39,102 nt of DNA from an uncultured Eubacteriales bacterium (lineage in GTDB: Bacteria; Bacillota; Clostridia; Lachnospirales; Lachnospiraceae): positions 1-39,102 of the forward strand of contig CASFBR010000035.1 of the NCBI GenBank assembly GCA_949292795.1, given 5' to 3'. Positions 18,542 through 28,300 of this stretch are shown piece by piece. Positions within the stretch are counted from its first letter, which is position 1; the number at the start of each line of letters is the position of its first letter. Below the pieces are notes generated by a model. The model saw only the letters and a program-made list of their open reading frames with translations. It ran no database searches and was not told the DNA's origin. Both the position numbers and the translations under genes were made by a program.

Positions 18542-19375
18542 ATGATCAAAGATGTCATCTACCGGTGTATCGGAAATGATTTTGATGAGGGGATTATGGC
18601 CTGCGGCTACATGCCAAAGCCCACCGCCCGCAGTTCACAGCATAACTTTATCATCGGATATTATAGCTGTTTTATCCTTCTTTCCGGCAGCGGAACCTAC
18701 AGTGATGACAGCGGCTCCATACCACTGCGTCCCGGATGCTTTGTCCAGCGCATTCCGGGAAGGATACATACCACAGCGGTTCAGCCCGATGGCCAGTGGC
18801 TAGAGTTTTTTATCTCATTTGGAAAAAGCGTTTATCAATACATGCATCATCTAAAGCTTCTTCCAAAAGCGCCGGTAAGCCTGGGCGGCTTTAACATTAC
18901 AGACCGCGATTTTACAGATGATCTGCTCTTTAAACTAAAGCACGCGGGGGAAGCTGAGCTGCCCTTTCTCCTGTCGGATCTGACCAAAGCTGTGCTGACC
19001 CTCAGCCAGCCGGAAGTTCATTCTGGAAACCATAAAAAATCACCTTCCTATATAATAGAAGAAGCGAAGAAAATACTGGACAGCGATCTTCAGGCACAGA
19101 TTGCTTTACCTGAAATTGCAGAGCAGCTTCATATAAGCTATGAAAGCTTCCGAAAACAGTTTACTCATTTCACAGGCATGTCTCCCGGAAGCTACCGCCG
19201 GCGTCAGCGTCTGCGCCAGGCGGCGTTAATGCTGCGTTCCGGCATGTCCGTCAAAGAAACCGCCGCCCTCACCGGTTACGCCGACACCTATGCGTTTACC
19301 CGGGAATTTAAAAAAGCCATGGACATCACTCCGGGAAAATACAAAAAAGATAATATTTACCCATTCAAAAGTTAA
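18542..19375 (+). CDS. AraC-family transcriptional regulator (lacZ-linked)
   Basis: 277 aa. The N-terminal half is a cupin-like ligand domain (FIIGYYSCFILLSGSGTYS; LRPGCFVQRIPGRIHTT). The C-terminal two-helix-turn-helix domain begins near residue 170 (EIAEQLHISYESFRKQFTHFTG) and ends with GYADTYAFTREFKKAMDITPGKYK. The start is ATG 18542, about 7 nt after AGGAGG. It is divergent from lacZ and upstream of a solute-binding lipoprotein gene with its own promoter. It most likely activates lacZ in response to a beta-galactoside; the ligand is not deducible. Confidence 0.92.
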   Translation: MIKDVIYRCIGNDFDEGIMACGYMPKPTARSSQHNFIIGYYSCFILLSGSGTYSDDSGSIPLRPGCFVQRIPGRIHTTAVQPDGQWLEFFISFGKSVYQYMHHLKLLPKAPVSLGGFNITDRDFTDDLLFKLKHAGEAELPFLLSDLTKAVLTLSQPEVHSGNHKKSPSYIIEEAKKILDSDLQAQIALPEIAEQLHISYESFRKQFTHFTGMSPGSYRRRQRLRQAALMLRSGMSVKETAALTGYADTYAFTREFKKAMDITPGKYKKDNIYPFKS

Positions 19376-19383
19376 GATTTTTA

Positions 19384-19412
19384 TTGAATACATTTCTGAA
19401 AAAGCCTATAAT
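19384..19412 (+). promoter_or_regulatory. Promoter of the solute-binding lipoprotein gene
   Basis: TTGAAT, 17-nt spacer, TATAAT, located 9 nt after the araC stop codon. The leader is about 60 nt. Confidence 0.75.
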
Positions 19413-19478
19413 TTACCTAACCATCCGGAAGGTAACCGTACGAAAAACATTTAAAGAAAAATTGGAGGGACAGATAAT

Positions 19479-21125
19479 ATGTTAAAGAAATTTACGGCAT
19501 CACTGCTCGCGGGAACACTTGCGCTGTCAACGGTTCTTGCCGGCTGCGGCAACAGCGAAAACAGCGCCTCCGGTACAAGCGGCACGGAAGCGGCCGGATC
19601 TGCCGCAGCAGGAGATTCTTCCGCCGAAGCCGGAAGCACAGCCGATAATGGCGCAGCGGACGAAAATACAGCGCCTGAGGAGATCGTTACTATTGAATAC
19701 TATGGCATCGATCTTTCCGGAACCAATGATATTACCGATGTTGCCGAAAGAGTCAATGAGATCAGCGAGGCAAAGATCGGCGTTCATGTAAACTTCAATC
19801 TTCTGGACTTCGGTTCCTACCTTCAGCAGATAAGCCTGAAGATGTCCGGTCAGGAACGTATGGATGTGATTCTCTTTGCTCCCGCGCCTCCGGCAACCTT
19901 TTCCAGCATGACCTCTCAGAACCAGCTAATGGATATTACTGATCTTCTTGAAGAATATGCACCCAACGCTCTTGACGCTGTAGGCGAATTCGTCAAAGGC
20001 AATACGGTCAACGGCAAGATTTATGCAGTTCCTACCATTGCCGGCTTCTCCACGCAGATGTATGTGATCATGCGCAAAGATATTCTTGAAGCTCTTGATC
20101 TTGTGGAAAAGGCAGAAAATCTGTCCTCCTGGTCCGAATATGAGGAAATTATGGCGGCAGTATACGAAGCCAATCAGAACGGCACCCTGCCCGAGGAGCT
20201 TCAGACCGTCTGCTGCTTAAGCAATGCCGACCTTTCCGGCCGTGTTTACCCGCTCCAAGGCGTTATGCTTGGAAGCGACAGTTGGGATGAAAACTACGGC
20301 GTGGACATACTTGGCGATACCTACGGCATCATCTACGCAGATCCAGAAACCGATACGGTTAAACCCTACTATGAGTCTGAGGATTATCTTGAAACGCTTA
20401 AGCGGGTTCAAAGCTGGTACGAAAAAGGCTATATTTACAAGGATTCCGCCATTACTGAAGACAGCGGCGATACGCTGATGGCCAACGGCGTCACCTTCTC
20501 CTTTATTGCCACCGGCCAGGTTGGCATCGATGACAACCGCCGTTCCGTAACCGGCTATGACGTTGTAGCCAGCGAAGTTTTGTCCATCCCTATGGGCAGC
20601 AGCGTATCTCAGACCTGGGGCATGTGTATTCCCGTAACCTGCCAGGAGCCTGAGGCCGCCGCAAAATTTATCGATCTGATCTACTCTGATGCCGAGGTCA
20701 TGAACCTTCTGACCTGGGGTATCGAGGGCCGGGATTACACCCTCAATGAGGAAGGAGAGGCGGTTAAGGCTGAGGATGCTGTATATTCCAGCAATATGTA
20801 CCTGTGGGGCAACGGCTTCCTGACTTATCCGGCACAAGGCCAGGGCGGCGACTTTATGGAACGTCTCCAGGCTTCCGACGATGCCGCCGAAGTCTCCAAA
20901 TATATTGGTTTTTCTGCAGATACATCCCAGTTCACCAATGAGCTGACCGCTATTAACAATGTGATCAACCAGTACCGTGCGATCCTGGAATCCGGTTCCT
21001 CCACAGACCTTGAGGGCCAGTACGAGGAATACTGCCAGGCAATGGAAAATGCCGGCATCCAGAAAGTGATCGATTCCTATCAACAGCAGCTTAATGACTG
21101 GCTTGCCAATAACGCCGCTGAATAA
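19479..21125 (+). CDS. ABC transporter substrate-binding lipoprotein (sugar type), orphan
   Basis: 548 aa. A lipoprotein signal peptide (KKFTASLLAGTLALSTVLAGC) places the lipidated Cys at residue 23. A Ser/Gly/Ala-rich tether of about 45 residues follows, then a bacterial type-1 extracellular solute-binding domain from about residue 68 (VTIEYYGIDLSGTNDITDV; GKIYAVPTIAGF; WGMCIPVTCQEPEAAAKFIDLI). This class binds oligosaccharides outside the membrane for CUT1 importers. GGAGGG precedes ATG 19479. No permease genes follow; a terminator ends the unit. It may act with permeases and an MsmX-type ATPase encoded elsewhere (inference). The antisense 331-codon frame is a shadow. Confidence 0.9.
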   Translation: MLKKFTASLLAGTLALSTVLAGCGNSENSASGTSGTEAAGSAAAGDSSAEAGSTADNGAADENTAPEEIVTIEYYGIDLSGTNDITDVAERVNEISEAKIGVHVNFNLLDFGSYLQQISLKMSGQERMDVILFAPAPPATFSSMTSQNQLMDITDLLEEYAPNALDAVGEFVKGNTVNGKIYAVPTIAGFSTQMYVIMRKDILEALDLVEKAENLSSWSEYEEIMAAVYEANQNGTLPEELQTVCCLSNADLSGRVYPLQGVMLGSDSWDENYGVDILGDTYGIIYADPETDTVKPYYESEDYLETLKRVQSWYEKGYIYKDSAITEDSGDTLMANGVTFSFIATGQVGIDDNRRSVTGYDVVASEVLSIPMGSSVSQTWGMCIPVTCQEPEAAAKFIDLIYSDAEVMNLLTWGIEGRDYTLNEEGEAVKAEDAVYSSNMYLWGNGFLTYPAQGQGGDFMERLQASDDAAEVSKYIGFSADTSQFTNELTAINNVINQYRAILESGSSTDLEGQYEEYCQAMENAGIQKVIDSYQQQLNDWLANNAAE

Positions 21126-21143
21126 TAAGCAAGCCTGAACGCC

Positions 21144-21188
21144 AAATCCCCGGAACGATTTCTCCTTCATCGCTCCGGGGATTTTTTT
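21144..21188 (+). terminator. Terminator after the lipoprotein gene
   Basis: 11-bp stem AAATCCCCGGA/TCCGGGGATTT followed by a run of T. It lies between convergent genes and could also act weakly on the araC gene to its right. Confidence 0.85.
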
Positions 21189-21208
21189 GCAGTCCATAAA
21201 CATTGTAT

Positions 21209-22057
21209 TCAAACAGTCCGGCTTAAATCACCGTACTGGGATATGGCGTGACGCTGGCGCACCTGCGAGGGCGTCGCCTGGTAGCGTTTAAAGAAATACT
21301 TCCGGAATACCTTGGAATCATAAAAGCCATGGCGGCGCATGATTTCTCCTACCGGATCACTGGTATTTACCAGATCCTGATAGATATTAATGATCCGGTA
21401 CTCGTTGAGATATTCCATAAAGCTCATCCCGGTCACTTTTTTAAAAAACCGGCAGAAATAATTTGTCTGAAGGTGCAAAAGCCCCGCCGCCTCCTCCAGA
21501 GTTACCGGCTCACGGTAGTGCTCCTCCACAAAGCTGCTTAACTGCTCCAGCCGCTGCTTCTGTGTTTCAGTCATAGCGATCTGATCCAGCCGGGCGTCCT
21601 TAATACGCAGCTCATACAGATAGGAGAGAAAATAAAACAGCTCGCCGAAAAATGCCAGTGAATTGCCTTTTAAGCCCGCTTCATAAAGCTCATTGCAGTA
21701 CCGTATTCTGCGGTTGATCTCCGCTTTTTGCTCTGGCGGGAATACATTGGGAAATACGGGCAGAGGACTATTTGGCGCAAACCTCCGGAAAAAATCGCTG
21801 GGAATGATCATGGTTATGGAGGTATCCCCTGTTTTCGACTCAAAGGAATGAAATTCCCCGGGATTTGTGGCAAAGAAATCCCCCGGCCCGGCATCATATT
21901 TCACATGATTAATAAATATCTGAAAGCTTCCTTCGATTTCAAAGTTAAATTCATAGGCATCGTGCCAGTGATATGGCACATATCCCGGCGGAACGACCCT
22001 TGGACTGAAGATGAGCTCCAGCGGGTCCTTTGTTCCCCATATTTCCTGACGGGCCAT
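21209..22057 (-). CDS. AraC-family transcriptional regulator
   Basis: About 282 aa. The N-terminal cupin (YVPYHWHDAYEFNFEIEGS; GDFFATNPGEFHSFES) carries the His/Glu pattern of AraC_binding/cupin_2 sensors. The C-terminal HTH_18 domain contains EEAAGLLHLQTNYFCRFFKKV and a second helix-turn-helix (GFYDSKVFRKYFFKRYQATPSQVR). I start at ATG 22057, 7 nt after GGGGAG; an in-frame ATG at 22111 would extend it by 18 residues but lies at the -10. It is convergent with the sugar-binding lipoprotein gene and may regulate it, though this is only proximity. A 9-bp inverted repeat flanks its promoter. Confidence 0.9.
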   Translation of the reverse strand: MARQEIWGTKDPLELIFSPRVVPPGYVPYHWHDAYEFNFEIEGSFQIFINHVKYDAGPGDFFATNPGEFHSFESKTGDTSITMIIPSDFFRRFAPNSPLPVFPNVFPPEQKAEINRRIRYCNELYEAGLKGNSLAFFGELFYFLSYLYELRIKDARLDQIAMTETQKQRLEQLSSFVEEHYREPVTLEEAAGLLHLQTNYFCRFFKKVTGMSFMEYLNEYRIINIYQDLVNTSDPVGEIMRRHGFYDSKVFRKYFFKRYQATPSQVRQRHAISQYGDLSRTV

Positions 22058-22060
22058 AAT

Positions 22061-22133
22061 ACAGCTCCCCTTTCCTATGTTCTGAAAGCAAATCTGTCTT
22101 TTTACTATCATAGCATACTCATGAGGGAGCTGT
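22061..22133. promoter_or_regulatory. 9-bp inverted repeat flanking the araC leader
   Basis: ACAGCTCCC (22061-22069, at the ribosome binding site) and GGGAGCTGT (22125-22133, touching the -35) are exact inverted copies about 55 bp apart. It may be an autoregulatory operator pair. Confidence 0.4.
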
Positions 22134-22136
22134 CAC
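22107..22136 (-). promoter_or_regulatory. Candidate promoter of the second araC gene
   Basis: Minus strand GTGACA (22131-22136), 18 nt, TATGAT (22107-22112), about 50 nt upstream of the start codon. Confidence 0.55.
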
Positions 22137-22162
22137 TTTTTTTATACCGTATGTAGCTGTGT

Positions 22163-22519
22163 TTATTGTTCGCCGGAAACTGCCGCGTCTCCCGTTTCTC
22201 CGGTGCGGATTTTTACAGCATTGCGTATCTCATAGGAAAATATCTTACCATCACCCACTGCTCCGGTATAAGCCGCCTCCTTAATGGCTTTTAGTGTCTT
22301 TTCCTCCCATTCCTCCGAGGAAACGACGATCTCAAACTTAATCTTCGGAAGCATCTGAAGCTCCGTCTCCACGCCCCGGACGACCTCCCGGTATCCCCGC
22401 TGAGCTCCGCAGCCCATCACCTGATAAACGGTGATCCCGTTGACGCCAATGGCATTTAAAGCCGCTTTAACCGCTTCAAACTTTTCTTCCCGCACAATCG
22501 CTTCGATCTTGATCAGCAT
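22163..22519 (-). CDS. glnK: P-II family nitrogen regulatory protein (GlnK type)
   Basis: 118-aa trimeric sensor of 2-oxoglutarate and ATP/ADP that usually gates the adjacent ammonium channel. The N-terminus MLIKIEAIVREEKFEAVKAAL, the GVNGITVYQVMGCG strand and GKIFSYEIRNAVKIRTGE are typical. At the T-loop site where many P-II proteins carry the modified Tyr51, this one reads YREVVRGVE, with Val in place of Tyr, so uridylylation in the classical way is unlikely. It follows amtB by 15 nt and is probably co-transcribed. Confidence 0.94.
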   Translation of the reverse strand: MLIKIEAIVREEKFEAVKAALNAIGVNGITVYQVMGCGAQRGYREVVRGVETELQMLPKIKFEIVVSSEEWEEKTLKAIKEAAYTGAVGDGKIFSYEIRNAVKIRTGETGDAAVSGEQ

Positions 22520-22534
22520 TACCCATACCTCCCA

Positions 22535-23773
22535 TCAATCAAATCCATTAAAGCTTGGATATGCCTGTTCGCCGTGCAAAGACATATCCAGTCCGGTCAG
22601 TTCCTCCTGTACCGTCACTCTGAACGTTGTAAATATACGGACAATACCGTAGCAGATCAGCGTTCCGGCCACAGCCACTACGATGGTGATGCCGATGCCG
22701 GCCAACTGCGCCGCAAACAGCCGCACATCACCAAAGATAAGTCCGTCCCACCGGGCTACACTATTAATGGAGGACTGTGCAAAAAGCCCGGTGGCAATGC
22801 CGCCCCAGATGCCGCCGATGCCGTGGCAGCCGAAAGCGTCCAGTGCATCATCGATCTTTAATACCTTCTTTACAAGGATCACTCCAAAATAGCAAATAGG
22901 GCTCACCAGCAGACCGATAATAAAAGCTGCCCATACCGGCACAAAACCTGCTCCCGGGGTAATGGCCACAAGCCCCACCACAAGACCCGTGGACGCGCCC
23001 ACAACGGTTGGCTTACCGTCTCTTACGGCTTCAATAAACATCCAGGATAACAGAGCGCAGGCGGCGGAAATTCCCGTCGTCATAAACGCGTGTGCCGCCA
23101 GTCCGTCAGCGGCCAGAGCACTTCCGGCATTAAAGCCGAACCAGCCGAACCATAAAAGGGACGCCCCTAAAACAACAAAGGGGATATTGTGAATGCGGTA
23201 GGTCATACGGGCATAGCCCCGGCGCTTTCCAACAAGAATCGCCAGCACAAGGGCGCTGACACCGGAACTGATGTGGACGACATTTCCTCCGGCAAAGTCC
23301 ACGGAACCGATCGCCGCCAGGAATCCGCCTTCGCCCCAGACCATGTGAGCCATAGGATAATAAACAATCAGGCTCCATAAAGCAATAAAGAAAAATAACG
23401 CCTTAAATTTTACACGGCCCACAAGAGCGCCCGTGATAAGCGCCGGTGTAATCATGGCAAACATCATCTGGAAGGCGCAGTACACAAGATGCGGAATGCT
23501 GTCGGAATAAGGCCCTGCCTCCATACCGACGCCGTTTAAGCCAAGCCATCTAAAATCGCCGATGATGCCGGCGTGATTGCCGCCAAAGGAAAGAGAGTAT
23601 CCAAAAAGCGCCCACATGACTACGGACAGTCCCATGATCGCTACACAGGCCATCATTGTATTACATACATTTTTCCGGCGCACAAGACCGCCGTAGAAAA
23701 AGGCCAGACCCGGCGTCATAAAAAATACAAGAGCCGCACAGACAAGGATAAACGCAGTATCTCCACTGTTCAT
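22535..23773 (-). CDS. amtB: Ammonium transporter
   Basis: Membrane channel for ammonium, about 412 aa and about 11 transmembrane helices. Conserved features are TPGLAFFYGGLVRRKNV, the first pore His in GNVVHISSGVSAL and the second in AFGCHGIGGIWGG. The start is ATG 23773 (MNSGDTAFIL), 8 nt after GGAGG; the longer frame adds a non-hydrophobic stretch not found in the family. glnK follows directly. A near-consensus promoter and a terminator-like hairpin lie within the 100-nt leader, suggesting transcriptional attenuation. Confidence 0.95.
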   Translation of the reverse strand: MNSGDTAFILVCAALVFFMTPGLAFFYGGLVRRKNVCNTMMACVAIMGLSVVMWALFGYSLSFGGNHAGIIGDFRWLGLNGVGMEAGPYSDSIPHLVYCAFQMMFAMITPALITGALVGRVKFKALFFFIALWSLIVYYPMAHMVWGEGGFLAAIGSVDFAGGNVVHISSGVSALVLAILVGKRRGYARMTYRIHNIPFVVLGASLLWFGWFGFNAGSALAADGLAAHAFMTTGISAACALLSWMFIEAVRDGKPTVVGASTGLVVGLVAITPGAGFVPVWAAFIIGLLVSPICYFGVILVKKVLKIDDALDAFGCHGIGGIWGGIATGLFAQSSINSVARWDGLIFGDVRLFAAQLAGIGITIVVAVAGTLICYGIVRIFTTFRVTVQEELTGLDMSLHGEQAYPSFNGFD

Positions 23774-23834
23774 AACAAATTCCTCCAATCTCATTTTCAG
23801 GTCTGCCCATGTGCGCACAGGGTGAAACAACAAA

Positions 23835-23867
23835 AAGGCGTCAGATACGATACATATCTAACGCCTT
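23835..23867 (-). promoter_or_regulatory. Terminator-like hairpin in the amtB leader
   Basis: 13-bp stem (23835-23847 with 23855-23867, one G-U pair), 7-nt loop, followed on the minus strand by TTTGTTGTTT. It begins only a few nucleotides after the predicted transcription start. It is a candidate attenuator or 5' stabilising structure. Confidence 0.65.
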
Positions 23868-23880
23868 TGTTATGTGTGGG

Positions 23881-23909
23881 ATTATAGCATGGTTTCAGGA
23901 AACATGCAA
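23881..23909 (-). promoter_or_regulatory. Promoter of amtB-glnK
   Basis: Minus strand TTGCAT (23904-23909), 17-nt spacer, TATAAT (23881-23886). It has the same -35, spacing and -10 as the rimP operon promoter. Confidence 0.8.
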
Positions 23910-24203
23910 GTATTTTTTCAGGTACAATTTTCCGGACGGCAGTGATTTTACCGCAGCGGTGACGTGGATTGCTTGTCTTTGTAAAACGGCCTTCTGCCGT
24001 TAATTGAATTGGAATGTGACAGTATTTTGAGCCCGGGACTTTTATCATCTTTTCTGAAAACCTGCACCCTGCGCTGCGGCCTGGAATATGTCAGCCAATG
24101 GCGTTTTGAAATCTGTATCGCCTCACAGTCATCTACAGCTTATGTACGTTTTTTAAAATGCCCGGTGCAGCCGCAGCTTCCGGCCGTATTCAAATTTTTC
24201 CGC
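23910..24203. other. Intergenic region with no recognised gene
   Basis: Between the amtB promoter and the degV terminator. The only structure seen is a small hairpin AACGGC-AGAAG-GCCGTT (about 23985-24001). An open frame of 140 codons on the plus strand runs into degV antisense and has no recognisable protein features. Confidence 0.5.
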
Positions 24204-24245
24204 AAAAAACTGCCGTATCGGAGATATTATTCTTCGATACGGCAG
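24204..24245 (-). terminator. Terminator of degV
   Basis: 11-bp perfect stem CTGCCGTATCG/CGATACGGCAG followed on the minus strand by TTTTTT. It lies about 120 nt after the degV stop. Confidence 0.85.
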
Positions 24246-24258
24246 TGTAAATTTCCTA

Positions 24259-24296
24259 TATTAAATTTTCCTGCTGCTATTAAATTTTCCTACTGC
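24259..24296. repeat. Two 19-bp tandem repeats
   Basis: TATTAAATTTTCCTGCTGC followed directly by the same unit with one base change. It lies in the degV 3' untranslated region. Confidence 0.75.
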
Positions 24297-24363
24297 TATC
24301 CGGCAGCTAGCCATACTACAGCAAACGGCTACGGCCGGATATGGCAAATGCATGGGCACAAGC

Positions 24364-25245
24364 TTAAGCATCATACTTCTTTACGAACGCAAACCCAAGC
24401 GCATAAGGCCCCGTATGTGTTGCCACAGTAGCGCCAATCTGCCACACCGGCACATCCTCGCTGAGCCAGAAAGCATCCTTCACCTGCTTTGCCAGAACCT
24501 GCGCTTCATCATGGTCAATATTCATGCCGATACAAAACCGGTAGTCATTGGGATTCTCCCCTGCCTTTTCAAAATAATCTCTGGCGATCTCCAGAAGCTT
24601 CTTTAAAGCTTTTGCCTTGTTGCGGGCAATGCCGCCGGAAAAAATCTCGCCGTCCTTCATGACGATCAAAGGCTTAATGCCAAGCGCAGACCCTGCAATA
24701 AAAGCCACCTTGCCAATACGGCCGCCCCGCTTTAAATGCTCAAGGTTGCCAACAGTAAAGCATATCCGTCCGGTCGCAAGAAGCTCCTTAAGTTTTGTCA
24801 CTGTATCTTTATACGAACATCCTGCATCCCGCATACGCGCAGCTTCCAGCACAAACAGACCTTCCTCGACGGTACACATCTTGCTCTCGATCACCTTGAT
24901 ATGCGCTTTCGGATACGTCTCCAGCAAAATATCCCTTGCAGTCTTTGCCGCCTGATGAGAACCGCTGAGCTTTCCCGACATACAGATACAGATGATCGCC
25001 TTGCCTTCTTCAAGTACCGGTGTAAATGCTTCGATATAATCCTGGACAGAGGGCAGAGAGGTCTTTGGAAAAGCGTTTTCATCGATCATTTTTTTATAAT
25101 AGGCTGTCGTGTCCACCTGAAGCTTCTCTTTCTTATAGGTGTCCCCGTCAAAGGACACATAAAAATAAACCGGATGGATGTTGAGCTGTCTCATCATCTC
25201 CACAGGAATATCGCAGCCGCTGTCGGCAAAAATTTCAAATGTCAT
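24364..25245 (-). CDS. DegV family fatty-acid-binding protein
   Basis: DegV/FakB-type proteins bind a fatty acid and present it to the FakA kinase for phosphorylation. At 293 aa the features are ADSGCDIPVEMM at the N-terminus, KTSLPSVQDY, CICMSGKLSGSHQAA and NLEHLKRGGRIGKV. The ligand-binding Ser of the TS/SG loops is present. The start is ATG 25245 (MTFEIFADSG), 5 nt after GGAGG. It has its own promoter downstream of polC and its own terminator. Which fatty acid it binds is not deducible. Confidence 0.92.
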   Translation of the reverse strand: MTFEIFADSGCDIPVEMMRQLNIHPVYFYVSFDGDTYKKEKLQVDTTAYYKKMIDENAFPKTSLPSVQDYIEAFTPVLEEGKAIICICMSGKLSGSHQAAKTARDILLETYPKAHIKVIESKMCTVEEGLFVLEAARMRDAGCSYKDTVTKLKELLATGRICFTVGNLEHLKRGGRIGKVAFIAGSALGIKPLIVMKDGEIFSGGIARNKAKALKKLLEIARDYFEKAGENPNDYRFCIGMNIDHDEAQVLAKQVKDAFWLSEDVPVWQIGATVATHTGPYALGFAFVKKYDA

Positions 25246-25328
25246 AATAGCCTCCAAAACAATCCGGGCAGCCATTTACATGTCCGGAATATAAAACATA
25301 GTTTTTAATACCACATTTAACTTTCACC

Positions 25329-25337
25329 ATTATAACA
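25329..25337 (-). promoter_or_regulatory. Extended -10 promoter of degV
   Basis: Minus strand TGTTATAAT matches an extended -10 (TGnTATAAT). No good -35 is present at the expected distance. Confidence 0.5.
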
Positions 25338-25398
25338 CAGGATTTCAAGGAAGCATAGCCCTATTTTTTCCAACGGTTCAGCCAGCCTGACGCCGCCC

Positions 25399-28300
25399 TT
25401 ATAATCCCAGATCAAAAATTGATAACTGGTTGCTTTGAGGCAGCCCGTCTAAAATATGCTGAGCCGCCAGTGTCTCGATGACCGACGCCCCCACGCCGGA
25501 GCGCTGCCGGATGTCATCGCGGGAAATGTATTTTCCCCCTTTCCCGGCCTCGTAGAGAAGCTCTCCCGCAGAATCCGCGATCCCTTCAATCGAAGAAAAC
25601 GGCGGGCGCAGCTTGCCGTCCTCGATCAAAAACTTTGTTGCCGCAGATTTATATAAGTCTACCGGAAGAAATTCAAAGCCCCGGGCATACATTTCCTGAA
25701 CAAGACGCATATCCTTTAAGGTTGCCTCCTCCTTTTGGGAAAGCTTCGGATTCGACTTGTAATTTTTGATATTCCGGTCAAGAACCTCCTTGCCCTGGCA
25801 CATGAGCTCATAGTTAAAGGATGTGGCACGGATACTGAAAAAGGCTGCGTAAAAGGCCAGCGGCTCATGGATTTTAAACCAGGCGATACGAAAGCCCATC
25901 ATAACATAGGCTACCGCATGTGCTTTCGGGAACATATATTTGATCTTTTTGCATGACCAGATATACCAGTCCGGCACATCGTGCTCCTTCATAGCCGCCT
26001 CCCACTCCGGCGTCAGTCCTTTGCCCTTTCGCACACTCTCCATGATCTTAAAGGAAAGCTCCGATTCCAGCCCCTTATTGATCAGGTAGATCATAATATC
26101 GTCACGGGTACAGATCGCCGTGGAAATCGTCGCTGTCCCGTCCATGATCAGCTTCTGGGCATTGCCAAGCCATACATCGGTGCCGTGGGAAAGCCCCGCG
26201 ATACGGGCCAGGTCGGAAAAGGCCGTCGGATGGGTATCCTTAAGCATCTGCATGGCAAAATCGGTGCCAAACTCCGGCACTCCAAGGGAGCCAAGCTCTG
26301 TGCCCCCGATGTCCTCCGGGCTGATCCCAAGTGCATCCAGTCCATGAAACAATGACAGTACGTCGGGGTCATCCAGGCGGATTTTTGTGGCATCCACTCC
26401 GGTAATGTCCTCAAGCATACGGATCATTGTGGGATCATCGTGCCCGAGTATATCAAGCTTTAACAGGTTATGGTCAATGGAATGGTAATCAAAATGGGTC
26501 GTTACTGTGGTCGTCGTCATATCATTGGCCGGATGCTGCACCGGAGTAAAGGTATAAATCTCCATTCCCATAGGCAGCACGACAATACCGCCGGGATGCT
26601 GACCGCTTGTACGCCGCACGCCGACGCAGCCCTTGGACATGCGCTCGATCTCACAGCTTCGCTTATACATATCGTGATCTTCACAATAGTGCATCGCATA
26701 GCCGTAGGCCGTCTTATCAGCCAGGCCGCCGACGGTTCCCGCGCGGAAGGTCTGGCCGTAGCCGAAAATAACCTCCGTATAGCTGTGGGCTTTACTCTGA
26801 TATTCTCCGGAAAAGTTCAGGTCAATGTCCGGCTCCTTGTTCCCTTTAAAGCCAAGAAACGTCTCAAATGGAATATCATGGCCCTCCTTGGACAGCGGCT
26901 GCCCGCATACCGGACAGAGCCTGTCCTCCATATCGCAGCCGGAGCGTCCGGAAAAGCTTTTTACATAATCCGAATCAAAGTCCACATATTTACAGTTTGG
27001 ACACAGGTAATGGGCCGGCAGGGAATTAACCTCTGTGATACCGGCCATATAGGCCGCAAAGGACGAACCGACCGAACCGCGGGAGCCGACCAGATAGCCG
27101 TCGGCTACGGATTTCCACACAAGCTTCTGGGCAATGATATACATCACCGCAAAGCCATTGCTGATAATGGAGTTTAATTCCCGCTCCAGGCGCTCGGACA
27201 CAATATCCGGCAGCTTTTCCCCGTAAAGCTCATGGGCCTTCTCATAGCAGATCGTTCTTAAGTTTTCATCGGAATTTTCAATGACCGGCGGGCACTTATC
27301 CGGACTTACCGGTGATATTTTTTCGACCATATCGGCGATGAGATTCGTGTTGGTCACAACGACCTCCTCCGCCTTTTCAGCGCCCAGATACGAAAACTCC
27401 TCCAGCATTTCCTCCGTTGTGCGCAAATACAGCGGCGGCTGATGATCCGCATCGTCAAAGCCCTTGCCGTACATGATCAGACGCCGGTACAGCTCATCCT
27501 CGGGATTTAAAAAATGTACGTCGCAGGTGGCGCATACCGGCTTTTCAAACATTTCCCCAAGCTTTACGATCTGCCGGTTAAACTCCCTTAAGTCTTCCTC
27601 ACTGTGAACATCCGGATGCTTCGGATCATCGATCATAAACTGATTATTGCCAATAGGCTGTATTTCCAGATAATCGTAAAAACGAATAATCCTTGCAATC
27701 TCCTGCGGCGGACGTTTATCCACCAGCGCCCTGAAAAGCTCCCCGGCTTCGCAGGCCGAGCCGATGATCAGACCGTCCCGGTATTTTAAAAGCAGGCTTT
27801 TGGGAATCCTCGGGCGCCTTGCATAATACGTCAGATGTGCCTCCGATACAAGCCGGTAAAGATTGATCCGGCCGGTCTCATTTTTCACAAGAATAATACA
27901 GTGAAACGAGCGTGCCTTCTGGATCGCATTGACCGACATATGGCTCATGTCATTTAAGGCTGTCAGGTCGCAGACATTCTGCTCTTTCAGCCGTTTGATA
28001 AACTTTACAAACACATGGGCTGTCGCCTCGGCATCATCCACCGCCCGGTGATGATTTTCAAGGACACAGTCCATCGCCTCCACAACAGTGTCCAGCTTGT
28101 AATTTTTAAGATCCGGAAGCAGCGCGCGGGCAATCCCCAGCGTGTCCACCGTCACGAAGGGCCGGGCGATCCCAAGCTGCTCACAATTATAGCGGATAAA
28201 GCTCATATCAAACTCGGCATTGTGCGCAACCATCATGCAGCCCTCGCAAAATGCCATAAACTCCGGCAAAACCTGAGAAATATCAGGGGCATCCACAACC

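Noticed and set aside
20217-21212. 331-codon open frame on the minus strand
   Set aside because: Antisense to the solute-binding lipoprotein gene, which has promoter, signal peptide and terminator; the antisense product has no family features.
23835-23867. ANTAR-type antitermination RNA in the amtB leader
   Set aside because: Only one hairpin is present and its loop does not clearly show the A1/G4 hexaloop pattern; kept only as an attenuator-like hairpin.
24009-24431. 140-codon open frame on the plus strand between amtB and degV
   Set aside because: It crosses the degV terminator and runs into degV antisense; no domain or start signal.
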